A DNA stretch of 64,000 nucleotides from Brienomyrus brachyistius (lineage: Eukaryota > Chordata > Actinopteri > Osteoglossiformes > Mormyridae), in NCBI RefSeq assembly GCF_023856365.1, contig NC_064540.1, positions 1,054,001 to 1,118,000 of the forward strand, in the 5' to 3' direction. Made by a program: the position numbers and the translations under genes. Position 1 is the first letter of the stretch. Each line of letters opens with the position of its first letter. The notes beneath the pieces are model-generated. The model was not told the DNA's origin. It was given only the letters and a program-made list of their open reading frames with translations, and ran no database searches. This document shows, piece after piece, positions 1 to 10,939 of this stretch.

Positions 1-1008
1 ATTTTATCACACGGCATGACTTATAGGTGAGCATATCGCAGACTCCGCCTCCCCATAATAAGTTTGTGCAAATGCGGTCGATTCCTTGCTGTGCGATGTT
101 GTCACCGCGCCGGATATTACAACCCAGAAGTTTGTATCGATTCCTCACGGTCGCTGCTGGGCCGGATGGAGATGCAGATCATGATGTCTGGTCAGCCGTC
201 GTCGGGCTTCACATTTAAATTGCCTAGAAAGGTTTCACTTCCCTCTCTGTGTGTAATTAGTTCTGAGATTGGCAGCGTTAAACATTTACAGAAGGCATGT
301 CTGATCAGCCATATTATATTGCCGTAAAGATCGATAGATCATTTGCAACCAGAGAAATGTAATAGAAATGGCATCTGACTCTTCTATAGCACTTGATTAA
401 ACTGTCAATAGGAGAAAAGCTAATATCCCCTGCATAATTCCCACATTTTTATCACTCTCAATAATGACAAGAAAATACCAACAACTAGTAGTGATAATAA
501 CATGCCACCTACACACAGTTTTATACATAAACACGTTCCACCTACAAGCACCAGAAAAGCCTGTCTCTTCTCATCCCCTTGCACTTTGCTCTCTGAAAAC
601 GGCAGCAGACATTTCACTTCAACCCTTCCCGCCACAACTCTCATTCTTTTCTCTCTGGAGAGGAAATGAGCTCTCTGCTGAAGGTAAAGTGGTGAGTCAC
701 TATTCACCTGTCACCCTCCCCTAAAGACTCTCTGTGTTACGTTATACCACCATCTCCCAGGCTTCTCTCCCCCCCTAATTCAAAGCCATGCACCTGGAAA
801 CCCTGTTGAATGACAGTATGAATTGGTAGATGGACACTTCATAGCTTTTGTCTCTAACTCAGGGCTCCTCTCGTCCTGGGGGGGGTCCATCATTTCCGTT
901 CTGCCGCATTGTTCTATTGAGCCTCTGGGCAAATAGAAAGCAAGGTCGTTATCGTTAATGAAAACTAAAACTGAAATAAAATATGAAACTAAAATTAATA
1001 ACTACAAC
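1..1008. other. Intergenic, no gene recognised
   Basis: Small ORFs only, none resembling a known family. The first 200 bases are somewhat CpG-rich. Positions 1,170-1,928 beyond the first MITE are A-rich with homopolymer runs, also without a gene. Confidence 0.5.
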
Positions 1009-1169
1009 CAGACGTGGAAAGTTCAGGTGCAGAAAGTACAAATCCAGACCAAGATTTTGTTTCAACCAACCAGTCCTCTGTGACTCTGACTCTTTACATG
1101 CAAGTGGTTGGTTGAAACAAAATCTTGGTCTGGATTTGTGCTTTCTGAACCTGAGCTTTTCCTTCCCTG
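1009..1169. mobile_element. hAT-type hairpin MITE, copy 1
   Basis: Near-palindrome: one arm reads AAATCCAGACCAAGATTTTG and the other its complement, separated by about 30 bases. Ends resemble CAGACGTGG...CCTTCCCTG. Flanked by 8-bp repeats ACTACAAC (1001-1008) and ACTACAAA (1170-1177), the hAT target-duplication length. Confidence 0.8.
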
Positions 1170-1928
1170 ACTACAAATATAACTAAACTATGAACACTGC
1201 TTCCAAAACTAACTAAAATACAATAAAAAGAAACCTCAAATAGTTAATGTTACCATTTAAAAAAACTATTTAGCTAACAAAATGATTAATTTACCTTTAA
1301 TTGCTATTAATAGTACCTGGATCATATTTTGTCCACACTGAGGACATCAGTAGGCCTACGTAATGTGCAACGTGTATTCATGTAGTATTCTTTAGAGATC
1401 AGATGCACAACATAACTGTACAACTTTCATTCTACCGCTAGAAAAAAATTTACTAAAACCTAAACTGAAAAAAATATATAAAAACTATATAGAAATATAT
1501 CTTGAAAATAAACACTAATAAAAACTGAAAAACTAAAATTAAATTGGATTTCAAAAAAAAAAAAAATTATATAAAAGAAAAAAAAAATCAAAACGCAGCT
1601 AGAGAGTGACGTTTTTTTTTTTTAATCTGTCAGCTGTGGGCGGCGGGGTCAATAGGACTCCGGGGTGTTTGGGGACAGGAGAAGGGAATGGAGGTGTTTG
1701 GGATGGTAGGGTGAGGAAGAGGAACAAGGAGCTGAGGGGAAGCACACAAAAACGAAACTGCCATTGAGTCGCGGAGCGGACCACCCAGTGGGGTGCTAGA
1801 ACAGGCACCTGGCCCAAGAAGAAACAGAAGCCAGTTTTATTACATCAGTAATAAGACACAGTAGATATGAATAAACGTGCTAGTCACCTGACTTGGTCCC
1901 GTCCCTGAACGCCCACACTGGCTTCCCG

Positions 1929-2085
1929 CACCTTGTTGGAAGTTACAGGTCCGGAAAGTAATAATCCAGAACATGATTTTGTTCCAACCACCCAGTTGCG
2001 CACAGTCACAGATTTCTCAGCTGGTTGATTGGAACAAAATCTTGGTCTGGATTTGTACTTTCTGGACCTGAACATTCCACCTCTG
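1929..2085. mobile_element. hAT-type hairpin MITE, copy 2
   Basis: Same hairpin family. The right end is CCACCTCTG; the left end is degraded (CACCTTGTTGG), and no 8-bp duplication was recovered. Confidence 0.7.
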
Positions 2086-2898
2086 CCTTACACACTGGCA
2101 TCAGCATAAATCCTACAAGACTGTATTTCGCCATTTCGCTAAACGGCTGTGTAAAATGTCAGCATTGATGTTGAAAGTTAAGATGATGCATATAACTGTG
2201 TACAGTTGCTTTTAACCAAAGTGACTTGCATTTTTTTTTTAAAGCAGGATGTTTTACTGGAGTAATTCAGGTTAAATGCCCTTAAGCAATGTACTAAAGC
2301 TGGGCTCTTCCTGGGGACACTGGGGAATATTTTAAAATGTCTTTTAAAACTGCAACGCGCAGTTTTATGACAGTAATTAAATTGTAATCCTTTATGGGTT
2401 TTCTCTCACAATCATTTCTGAACACTAAATTTCTCACAATGAGCTTAGAAGTTATAGAGCAGGTGGTAATTTTGATCCTCAAAAGCAGAGACCCAATAAA
2501 GTCCAGCTTGAGTAAATGAAGGATCATGGACTCCACTGAAAAAATAACAGCGCAGACATGCGCACTGAGTGCCGTGATGCTTGGGGCTCCTCCCCTTTTA
2601 AAAGTCTGGCTGTTGCAATTGGAGAATTTTATCAGTACAACACAGGCTGTGCTTGTGTCTTGAAGTGACAAGGAGTTTGTCTTGTTATGGTGATTGTAGT
2701 AACATGTAACAACCTGAAGACAGAGTAACAGATCAGAGACCATTGGAGCAAAGAACATCTCACAGTCAACTGACTCTTACAGACACATTACATAAAGCAG
2801 TAACTCAGTTCAAATAAATCAGTGTGCAGTGCACGGTGCAGTGCTGGATACCAGAAGGGGTACGATCAACTAGCTTGGCTGTTAAACTGCAGGACCTG

Positions 2899-3935
2899 GG
2901 GGGTATTCCATGAAAGCAGCTAAAGAAAGCCAGACTTTCCCAAAAAAAAGTCATCTCTAAACTTAACCTCAAGTCATTCCACTAACACAGTTCAGCTTGA
3001 ACTAATCAAGGCTCATACAAGACAGACTTGCATAGTCTCATTTAGTGCCCGAGATATTTAAGAAGCCCAAATGAATGGATGAATGATAGAATCTCAATCT
3101 TTTTATTCACCAAATACAGAGAAGAAGTACAATGAATTTCTTTTAGTGCCAGTGGTATCATGCATTAACAAAACACACATACAAAGAAACATCTAATAGT
3201 AAAGATACAAGGATTATTTTTTTTTGAGGGGGAGGCCTAGATGAAATGCATGTAAAACGACCGCGGTGTTTCTTTCCACCGCAGAACAAACGCTGCTGAT
3301 GGAGCTGTATGAAGAATACAAAGATGTGATCGCTATAAAAGGAAATTCTGTGGCCATAAATACAGCCAGGGAGTTGGCTTGGCAAAACACTGCAGACAGT
3401 GAACAAGTTATGTAAATGTTACAAGCACCTTGAACAGTGGCACGGTGGTACAGTGGATTATGCTGCCGCCTTACACTGTGAAAGTTGCTGGTTCGATTCC
3501 CCATAGCAAACAGGGAACCTTCTGGCTTGAGTTCATGCGTCATTCGTACTGTATGATGTTATTCTGTATTTGATTTCCGTAAAATACTTTCAGTCGCATC
3601 CGTGTAAAATGTTCTGCAAAAATAACCACGACGTGATCTTTATAAGCTTGATTATATTTATTACATGGCATGAGTAGTGAGAGCGCGGAATTTCGTCCGA
3701 CGGAACGATCCTTTGGGACTCTTCCCACACGTCGGATGTTCTTAGAGATAATGCTTAACTATGCGAGACAGTTAACCTGGTCAGAATCAGACTTGTTCAC
3801 TCGCCTAAGTTACCATGGTAGCTCAGCAGGGATTCATTTAAGACACGTTGATGCAAAGGAACTCCCACTTAAATAAGCCAGACTTGTCGAAATAAGTCAG
3901 ACTTCCCCTTAATCCTGCTTGGTGGAATAACCCCC
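2899..3935. mobile_element. Harbinger-like non-autonomous DNA transposon with 3-bp TSD
   Basis: The terminal inverted repeats start GGGGGTATTCCATGAAAGC on the left and GGGGGTTATTCCACCAAGC on the right (complement). The target duplication is CTG (2896-2898 and 3936-3938). Length is 1,037 bp, with no convincing transposase. A related host sequence at 5.85-6.06 kb lacks the insertion and shows the empty site. PIF/Harbinger elements use 3-bp target duplications; family placement is inference from TIR wording and TSD length. Confidence 0.8.
3438..3540 (+). repeat. V-SINE head fragment nested in the Harbinger-like element
   Basis: GGCACGGTGGTACAGTGGAT followed by GGTTCGATTCC (RNA polymerase III B-box-like) is the tRNA-related head of the V-SINE family. 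The body is missing. Confidence 0.55.
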
Positions 3936-4384
3936 CTGGTGTCACAGCTACAGCCTAATTGAAAGCGTACACTTGTGAATTTCTCAATTTGTTTAAAGTG
4001 TTGGTCTGGGACACCCTCCATGAAGCTGTTAGCTATTCATGCTTCTTTTTTGATTAAGGACACTTTAAAAATGACCCAATGAAAGGCTTCAGCCAATGGA
4101 CTGTGAGTTTTGAATCCCTTCCAAGTAGCAGTGACCTTTTTCCTCAATCTCGCTATGGAGACTGACCTGTGAGCTCCCTCGGACTGCCTGAGATATCGTG
4201 GTCACGGTAGGCTACTCCCACCCGTCCGTTTTCAGTAACTTGTTATATTAGGCTCACAGGTAATCTGGAGTCTCTCTTGGGAAGCACAGGGCACAGTATT
4301 CTCCCCCATTACCTGGTCGGCACGCGCACATGGACTCACACACAGCTGGTCCATGGCTTAAATGTTGAGACCCTGTTTTTTTTT

Positions 4385-4552
4385 ATATTTACCAAAAACA
4401 GGAAATGCTATTGGCCCAAAGCGATGTACAATTGTAAACGCAAGGTCAGCGATTGCAATTAAGGGACTTAAAGTGAAATTACTCTGCTGAGATTTAAACC
4501 AGCAACCTTCCAATCAGGGGCTCAGTGTCCTAAGCCACAATACCACACACAG
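4385..4552 (-). repeat. SINE-like remnant, minus strand
   Basis: GGCCCAAAGCGATGTACAAT, GATTTAAACCAGCAACCTTC and CCTAAGCCACAATACCAC: the complement of a tRNA-like B-box and head. A comparable remnant is at about 24,525-24,650. Confidence 0.45.
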
Positions 4553-5854
4553 AGCGAACTGAGATCGCGTTTTTCTGTGTGTGGAGAGAAAGGTGCTCTT
4601 CTTTTCTGGCAGTGCTTAGACATTTCTTTTTACTGCATGTACATGAATTCATTGCCAATAAGGACCTCGAATTGAATCTGACTTTATTTTTACAGATATA
4701 AATCAATCTTTTCTTTCACCACAAAATAACTCTGTAGTGCTACTACACTCAGTCCCATAAAGACAAATACCACCCCCCCCCCCCCCCCACTGAGTCCTCC
4801 CGAGGGGGAAGGAGCTGAGATGAATTGGATGTCTGATTCCCATCATGCTCTTCTCAGCCTCCGCGTACGGATCTTGGAGTCCGTCTCATGCTGTGGGCCG
4901 CATCCTGCTTTAATAACGGCATCGGTCTGCCTGCGGTTGCCAGACGACGCCGCAAGCGAGGACAGGTCGTCTGAAAGGCTGCACAGTATGTACTGCGGTT
5001 GTCAGATATAGAAAAGCACTCAGAAGAGAATCTGTATCAATGCTCGTTCTTCCAATGACAATAAAGCAGCGTCGGTATCGCTGCTTACTTTCCAGCCTTT
5101 AGGTTCCACCTGCGCCTGTGGGACACATTGCGTTTAACGACATACAAAGAAACCCAATGCCAGACGAAGAAGGCATCAAGCAGGAGGACCTCAGCCTGCT
5201 TTAAACCCCCCCCCCAAGACCCTAGGGTGAATACGACTGCCCTCCCCACAGTGAGTCTCACAGTGCATCCCTGCTGAAGAACAGTGAGTGGAAATTAACT
5301 ACGAGCTAATTAATATGCACTCTCCCAAACAACTAATTAATGAGATGTCAAAGCACATTTGTCCAGACGTTCTCTGCCGTGGCAAATTTAAAAAAAAAAA
5401 AAAGTGTTTTTTTTTTTTTTTTTTACAAAACAGACAAGAGTTCAAATAAATCATTTAGAGGAAAGAAACTGAATATGATTCAACATCACTGCCCACTGCT
5501 GCTGCTCAGCCTAGTCTGTCATCGCAAATTCCCTCAACAGGGTGGATCGAGATCACATTTTGCTTGATTAAAGGTAATAAAGCTTAAAATCCAAACTATT
5601 TGTTTACTCAGGCTAAAAAATGGCCTCCTTCTATCAGGGACCCCATTACTTCTTCTCACTTTACTCTCAATTAATGGTTAACAGCTTTATTCCCAAATGG
5701 CCTCCGCACACATCTACTTAATGGAATGACAAATGTTTTTAATATCGCCGTCGCGGAGCAGCTAGCAGTCTTCTCCGGCCTTTGATACTGAGGCAGGAGG
5801 CCGAAGACCCTGGATGCTTCTCGTACACAAAAATACGGTAAATCATTCAGAGTT

Positions 5855-6055
5855 AAAATAAATCAGTGTGCAGTGTATGGTGCAGTGCTGGATGCCAGGA
5901 GAGTTATGATCAACGTGACTGGCTGTCAAATCGCAGGACGTGGTGTCACAGCTACAGTCTAATTGGAAGCTGTAAAACTCGTGCTTTTCCTTGATTTGTT
6001 AAAAGTGACGATAGGGACGGCCTCCACGGAGTTGTTAGCTGTCCATTCTGGGTTT
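5855..6055. repeat. Second copy of the same dispersed repeat (uninterrupted, empty site)
   Basis: Contiguous version of the repeat at 2.8-4.0 kb. The position matching the insertion reads GGACGTGGTGTCAC (site at about 5940-5942), against GGACCTG / CTGGTGTCAC flanking the transposon. Confidence 0.7.
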
Positions 6056-6111
6056 CTTGGAGCAATAACCGACATCAATCAGAGATGGGAAAATGTGGTA
6101 TGAGCCATGTT

Positions 6112-6478
6112 ACATTTATAATTATTTTTATTTATCAGGCAATTTTGTACAAAGTGACATAGGCAGACAGCACATTTCAAATATTCATGTTGTCAAGGAG
6201 TCAATTAGGGTATGAGAACTGATTGGAATTTTTAAGCAAATTCTGTCAGTTTTCCATAGCTGCTTATCCAAAGCTACAGGCCTATACCAGGACTCAAGAG
6301 CATGTTCCACAGGTAGCTTAGAGACAACATTTAACCTAAACCAGAGGCATTTAGGCCATGAGATGAAACCCAATCAAACAACATTCAATATGTAGATGCA
6401 GAGCTAATGACAGGAATCAAATCCACAATCTCAGAGATGGCAGCACTGGTACTTACCGGGTCACCATACTGCTAGTTA
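6112..6478 (-). repeat. SINE/LINE-tail remnant, minus strand
   Basis: TTATCAGGCAATTTTGTACA..AGTGACAT at the left and AGGAATCAAATCCACAATCT..CACTGGTACTTACCGGGTC at the right, compatible with a complemented tRNA-like head. Weak. Confidence 0.3.
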
Positions 6479-6479
6479 A

Positions 6480-8820
6480 AAAGCAGTGGGAAATATTTTG
6501 GCTATGCTATGGAAATGCATAGAAAATATCACATAAAGGCAATGCCTTGTGTATTTTGCAGTGTGGGCTATAAGCGAGTATGGAGAATGGATGGATGGAT
6601 AGATGGATGGATGTAATCATGCCCCATGCCCTGTTTGTGACATGACATTTGTCAAAGCCTTGTTCCGTGTCACTGTGATGGACTGCTTTCACCGATGTGT
6701 TCCCCGCCATACGGCTGATGCTACCAAGTGCAGGCCTCCCAGTTGCTGCAACCCTGACTGTAAATGAGGTCATTGAGATGAGGCTGGATGATTGCTCTCT
6801 ATCATTCACAATACAGCTTTCAGTCAGGAATGGGAGGGCAATTTAAAAAGGGCAGTCTTCTACCCTAAAAGGCCACTGGTCCAAAGAACAGGGCTCCCCT
6901 CTCTAATGCCCTTCTGTTCATTTTTCACGAAAATATTTCATTATATAAATAGCTAAAAATTGTACGTCATGTAAGTCATACCTGCATGCATTCAATGCAG
7001 AGAAATAACAGCCCCTTTATAACGATATGGAACAGGATCAACTTTATAGACACTTTCACTCCCGCAAAGGAAGGTCTTACGATTTCTGTAAACAGCTCAT
7101 CCAATGGGATCACAGGTGGAAGTCAGGGAAAAAAAGTCAGAGTCCAGCCTCCTACTCACTGTAAACCGATACACACGCAGTGTGACAGGCACAATGTGCA
7201 TGGCACTGCAGTCTGGTCAAATTAGCACTCTTCTGTACATTCTTCACACTAACCGAGTAACATGTTCCTATAAACAGCATTACACCCAACACTTAATATC
7301 ATAAAGAACATTTTTCTACCTGGAAGTATAATGATTTTATTATAAGCATTGAGCTTATTATGTCCTAAAATAGCATTGAAATGAAAACAATGTTATGACT
7401 TTATGAATGATTAGAAATAATTTATTTGTTCTTACCAACACTTAATACCATGACCGGCTCACTGTATTGTACTAAAACACTGTACTCACTGCTTCAGTTA
7501 TTATTAGAGGAGGCCCTGTAATATTCAATGGCATGGATGACATTCGACAGTGGGGCATCTTCACGTAACGCCCACGCCAGGAATCATAAGCAGCAGCTGC
7601 CTGACCTCACCAAGACCGACATCACGGCTGAGAGATCGATTGCATTTTGGTGAGGCGGAAGGAGTTGAATTTCCACCTGGGCTACAGTATTTTGCAAAAT
7701 AATTGAGATCGGACCATTCAGCTTGGACTAACAGGACCACATCGGTGATCACTGGTACAAAAATAATCGCTGGAGTTTAATTACGAGTCATTCACTGGAG
7801 TTCAATGAGAGTCATTCACCATGAAGACTGTGATTCCTGAATGGGCCTGTCAGCCTGTCAAAAGGCGTCAGTCTTTTTGTTTAAGCACCAAATATATAAT
7901 CGGGTTCCAGTTCTATCTACGGATTAAAGGTATTGCTAATTTTAATAAATTTAATAATTTATTAAAAGTACCTCACAACGATCCAGTGCAGGATAAGCAG
8001 TTATGGAACAAGTGAACTGAATCAAGCTAACTGTATCCCAGAATCATTTCGCTCATAACTGCATTGCAAACTACATCGACACTTTTGATGTAGCTAATTT
8101 TAGCATTATAATGTAATAATATAGATTTGCTGTAAGATTCCTAGGGTGAACATGAAAGTCTTAAAGCGTGAGTGTCACACCAAATGCGCGGGGGGTTGGC
8201 AACAGCTACCAGTGTTTCTAAAGTATGTAAGTAAAGTCTCTTGGTTGTTTTGACTTCCAGCAGAAAATAAGCACAATGCTTCATGATTTTACTATCCTAC
8301 AAGGACACTGCATTTCTAAAGCAATCACTGCAGAGTACTGCAAATATCTGTATACATTTACAGTGGATGAGCAGTATATCAACCGGTATGAATTGTTCAA
8401 CAATGAAAGAAATGGACAGCGGCGAGGATTGGTGCTATAATTTCATTTTGTAATCAATGGAGAGATGATATGCAATTGCAGCAGCCCGGCTTGCTGTCCT
8501 AATCAAACGAAACTCGTGGCTTATGTGGTAACTGACACTTCACTCCCTCGTCTGTCTTCCACTAAAATCGAGTCTCAGAAGTGTTCTATAGTTAAGTAAA
8601 TTTGCCGAGAGTGAAATATGAATTGATGTACTGGGAACTTTGTTTATAATCCTCTGCTTGCTTCCCTTGATCATTTTAGTTTGCAATTTGATCAATGCGT
8701 TTAAATCTGTGTTTGTGAACCTCTCTCACCCGAAAAAAATAATATTGATTTTCCTGTACTCCTATTGGACAGACTATTTTCATTTCATTTGAATCTCCAT
8801 GTTCTACCTGTCAATTCAAT
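6480..8820. other. Intergenic, no gene recognised
   Basis: AT-rich unique-looking sequence with a short GGAT run at about 6,588-6,614 and a small tandem duplication (GAGTCATTCACTGGAGTT-like, 7,769-7,820). I see no exon-like ORF with splice sites. Confidence 0.5.
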
Positions 8821-9026
8821 TCATCCATCCATCCATCCATCCATCCATTTTCCAAACCGCTTGTCGTATTGGGTCGTGGGGGGTCCGGAGCCTATCCCGG
8901 AAGCAATGGGCATGAGGCAGGGAACAACCCAGGATGGGGGGGCCAGCCCATCGCAGGACACACTCACACACCATTCACTCACACATGCACACCTACGGGC
9001 AATTTAGCAACGCCAATTAGCCAGTC
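8821..9026 (-). repeat. V-SINE 3' half, head missing
   Basis: (ATCC)n followed by TTTTCCAAACCGCTTGTCGT and the L2-like 3' segment. The sequence leaves the consensus after GCCAATTAGCC, so the tRNA head and central block are absent. Confidence 0.75.
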
Positions 9027-9443
9027 ATCCCAAGGTGCTTTACATGGATGTGCTGTGATACATTAAACATCATTAGAGTGAGTAATACAGAAAGAGGGAA
9101 AAAGGAAGGAAAGAAATTAAATAAAGACGGATGACAACAGAGGAGAGGAACCAAAAACTCCCAAGTGAGGAGAAAAAAAACCTCTGGGGGTCCAAGGTCA
9201 GCTGGTTGCCCACCCCCCTGTGCACGCTAACATTACTGAACACAGAAAAGAGTGAATTTGCCTGCTAAAAGCACGGTATACCTGTGTTGTATAGGTGTAG
9301 TCCAGGTGCTGCTGCCATTCAATGGCATGCAGGTTAGCTACTGTCATTGTCTGTCTTTTTCTGTCCATTGTTTGACTGACTTTCTGCCCCAGCCTTGTGC
9401 CCTGTGCTGCCAGGGTAATAATTAATTGATACTTTATTAATTG

Positions 9444-9625
9444 ATACTAAGAATTGTCTTTACACCTCCCACAACTTGCTCTTCTTTCATAGAGGAAGTT
9501 GTCTGCGAAGGGCTGCCACCCGTACCGGCGCCCAGGGAGCTGGGGGTTAAGGGCCTTGCTCAATGAACCTGCGACCTTCTGATTACAGGCACACAGGCTT
9601 AGCCCACGGAGCCACACGCTGCCCC
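9444..9625 (-). repeat. tRNA-derived SINE fragment, minus strand
   Basis: GTCTTTACACCTCCCACAAC, TCATAGAGGAAGTTGTCTGC, then GGGCCTTGCTCAATGAACC and a complemented tRNA-like head (GGAGCCACACGCTGCCCCC). A related copy is at 31,907-32,105. Confidence 0.6.
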
Positions 9626-10333
9626 CGTGCAAAGTGATGCGAAAGAGTTTGTTTAGTATTATTACTACTACTACAAATCTACCTTATCATTGAAGGTAAC
9701 AACTAATTCCCAGGACATTCTGTCACACCACTGTATTGAGCCAAAAGGGGAAAGGAAGGGGTTGGGGAGGGGGGGGTGTAGGAAGACGTTGAGATGTTGG
9801 AAGAAGAGGTCCCTAGAGCAAAGATATTCTTTCTGGGTGGGGGATGAGTTGTGTTACTGTAATTCACCCAGCAGCATCTAATGAGGCCTTTGGCTCATAC
9901 CGTCTATTTTTAACATCTCTACGCATTTACACGCATTGTTGTATCTTCTCTCTTGTTGCTTCTATTTCATGCGTGGTTGGAGTTGGGGGTCTCCTGAATG
10001 ATTCATTTGTGCCATTTAAAATGGCAGGCTGTCCACAACCCTTCAAATCTTGGGGGGGGGGCATCTTTATTTGTTCAGATTGATAGCAGCAACCCTAACT
10101 AAAACATAAGACCGGTCATCGCCTTGCCTTACATTACAGGCACACATTTCCTTGACTGTATCCTTTGCCAGTTAAGCAACACATCTATGCATCCAAGTTC
10201 TAATGACTTATCCAGTATCTGTTTTCCCCAAATCCACACTTTTTGTGTGAGGAACATCAGGGATAATCCTGAAATATTACATTGACTGTTATAACTTTTC
10301 CCAAGAATCAGGTGGTCAGATAAAAATCAGAAA

Positions 10334-10939
10334 CACTTTACTTGAGGTAATGCAGATAATGTAGTATTAAGCTATTACTTGTGTATTAATTAACCACAAA
10401 CTAGATCTTAGTTACGTACCAATCTCATATCTTACTATAGTTACTATAGTTCTTATGTTTATTAATTCTGTACACCTGAACTCGTGAACTACTACAAGTG
10501 AAATACTGATAACATGATTTATTGTCCATAATTAATAACAAAACATCTTTTATCCCAAGCATAAGAACATAAGAAATTTACAAACGAGAGGAGGCCATTC
10601 GGCCCATCAAGCTCGTTTAGGGAGAACTTACTCTAACTAATAGCTCAGAGCTGTTAAAATCTTATCTAGCTCTGATTTAAAGGAACCCAGAGTTTTAGCT
10701 TGCGCTATACTAGCAGGAAGACTATTCCATACAAAGCAGTTACTATAGTTGTTACTACAGCTGTTACTTCTGTAAATCTTTGCGATCTAATGAAGGAACT
10801 ACTGAAGGAACTACCAAGGAACTACTGAAGGATCAAGTCATGAATAACACGGATGAGATACGGATTGTTTATCAATAATGAATCACGACGAGATCTTTTA
10901 TCTCGAGTAGCTGCTATATTTGTTGCCTTAAGTAAAGTG
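10334..10939. mobile_element. TIR element (CACTTTACTTGAGG ends) carrying a nested repeat
   Basis: CACTTTACTTGAGG at the left and CCTTAAGTAAAGTG at the right are near-perfect inverted ends. The interior has short repeats of GAACTACTGAAGGAACTAC and TTACTATAGTTACTATAGTT. It is interrupted at about 10,561-10,735 by an unrelated dispersed repeat. No transposase. Confidence 0.6.
10561..10735 (+). repeat. Dispersed repeat with GAGGCCATTCGGCCCATCAA
   Basis: ATAAGAACATAAGAAATTTA, then GAGGAGGCCATTCGGCCCAT, then ATCTAGCTCTGATTTAAAGG and AGGAAGACTATTCCATAC. I recognise this as an abundant repeat in several non-acanthomorph fish genomes. It is inserted inside the TIR element above. Confidence 0.6.

Larger units (their letters stand above)
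2812..4045. repeat. Dispersed repeat split by the Harbinger-like insertion
   Basis: 2812-2898 and 3939-4045 together match 5,855-6,055: ATAAATCAGTGTGCAGTG, GTGCAGTGCTGGAT, GTGTCACAGCTACAG and CTCCA.G.A.TTGTTAGCT in the same order. Family unknown. Confidence 0.7.

Noticed and set aside
2294..2758. 154-codon minus-strand ORF
   Set aside because: No recognisable family, no conserved motif, no splice sites suggesting an exon.
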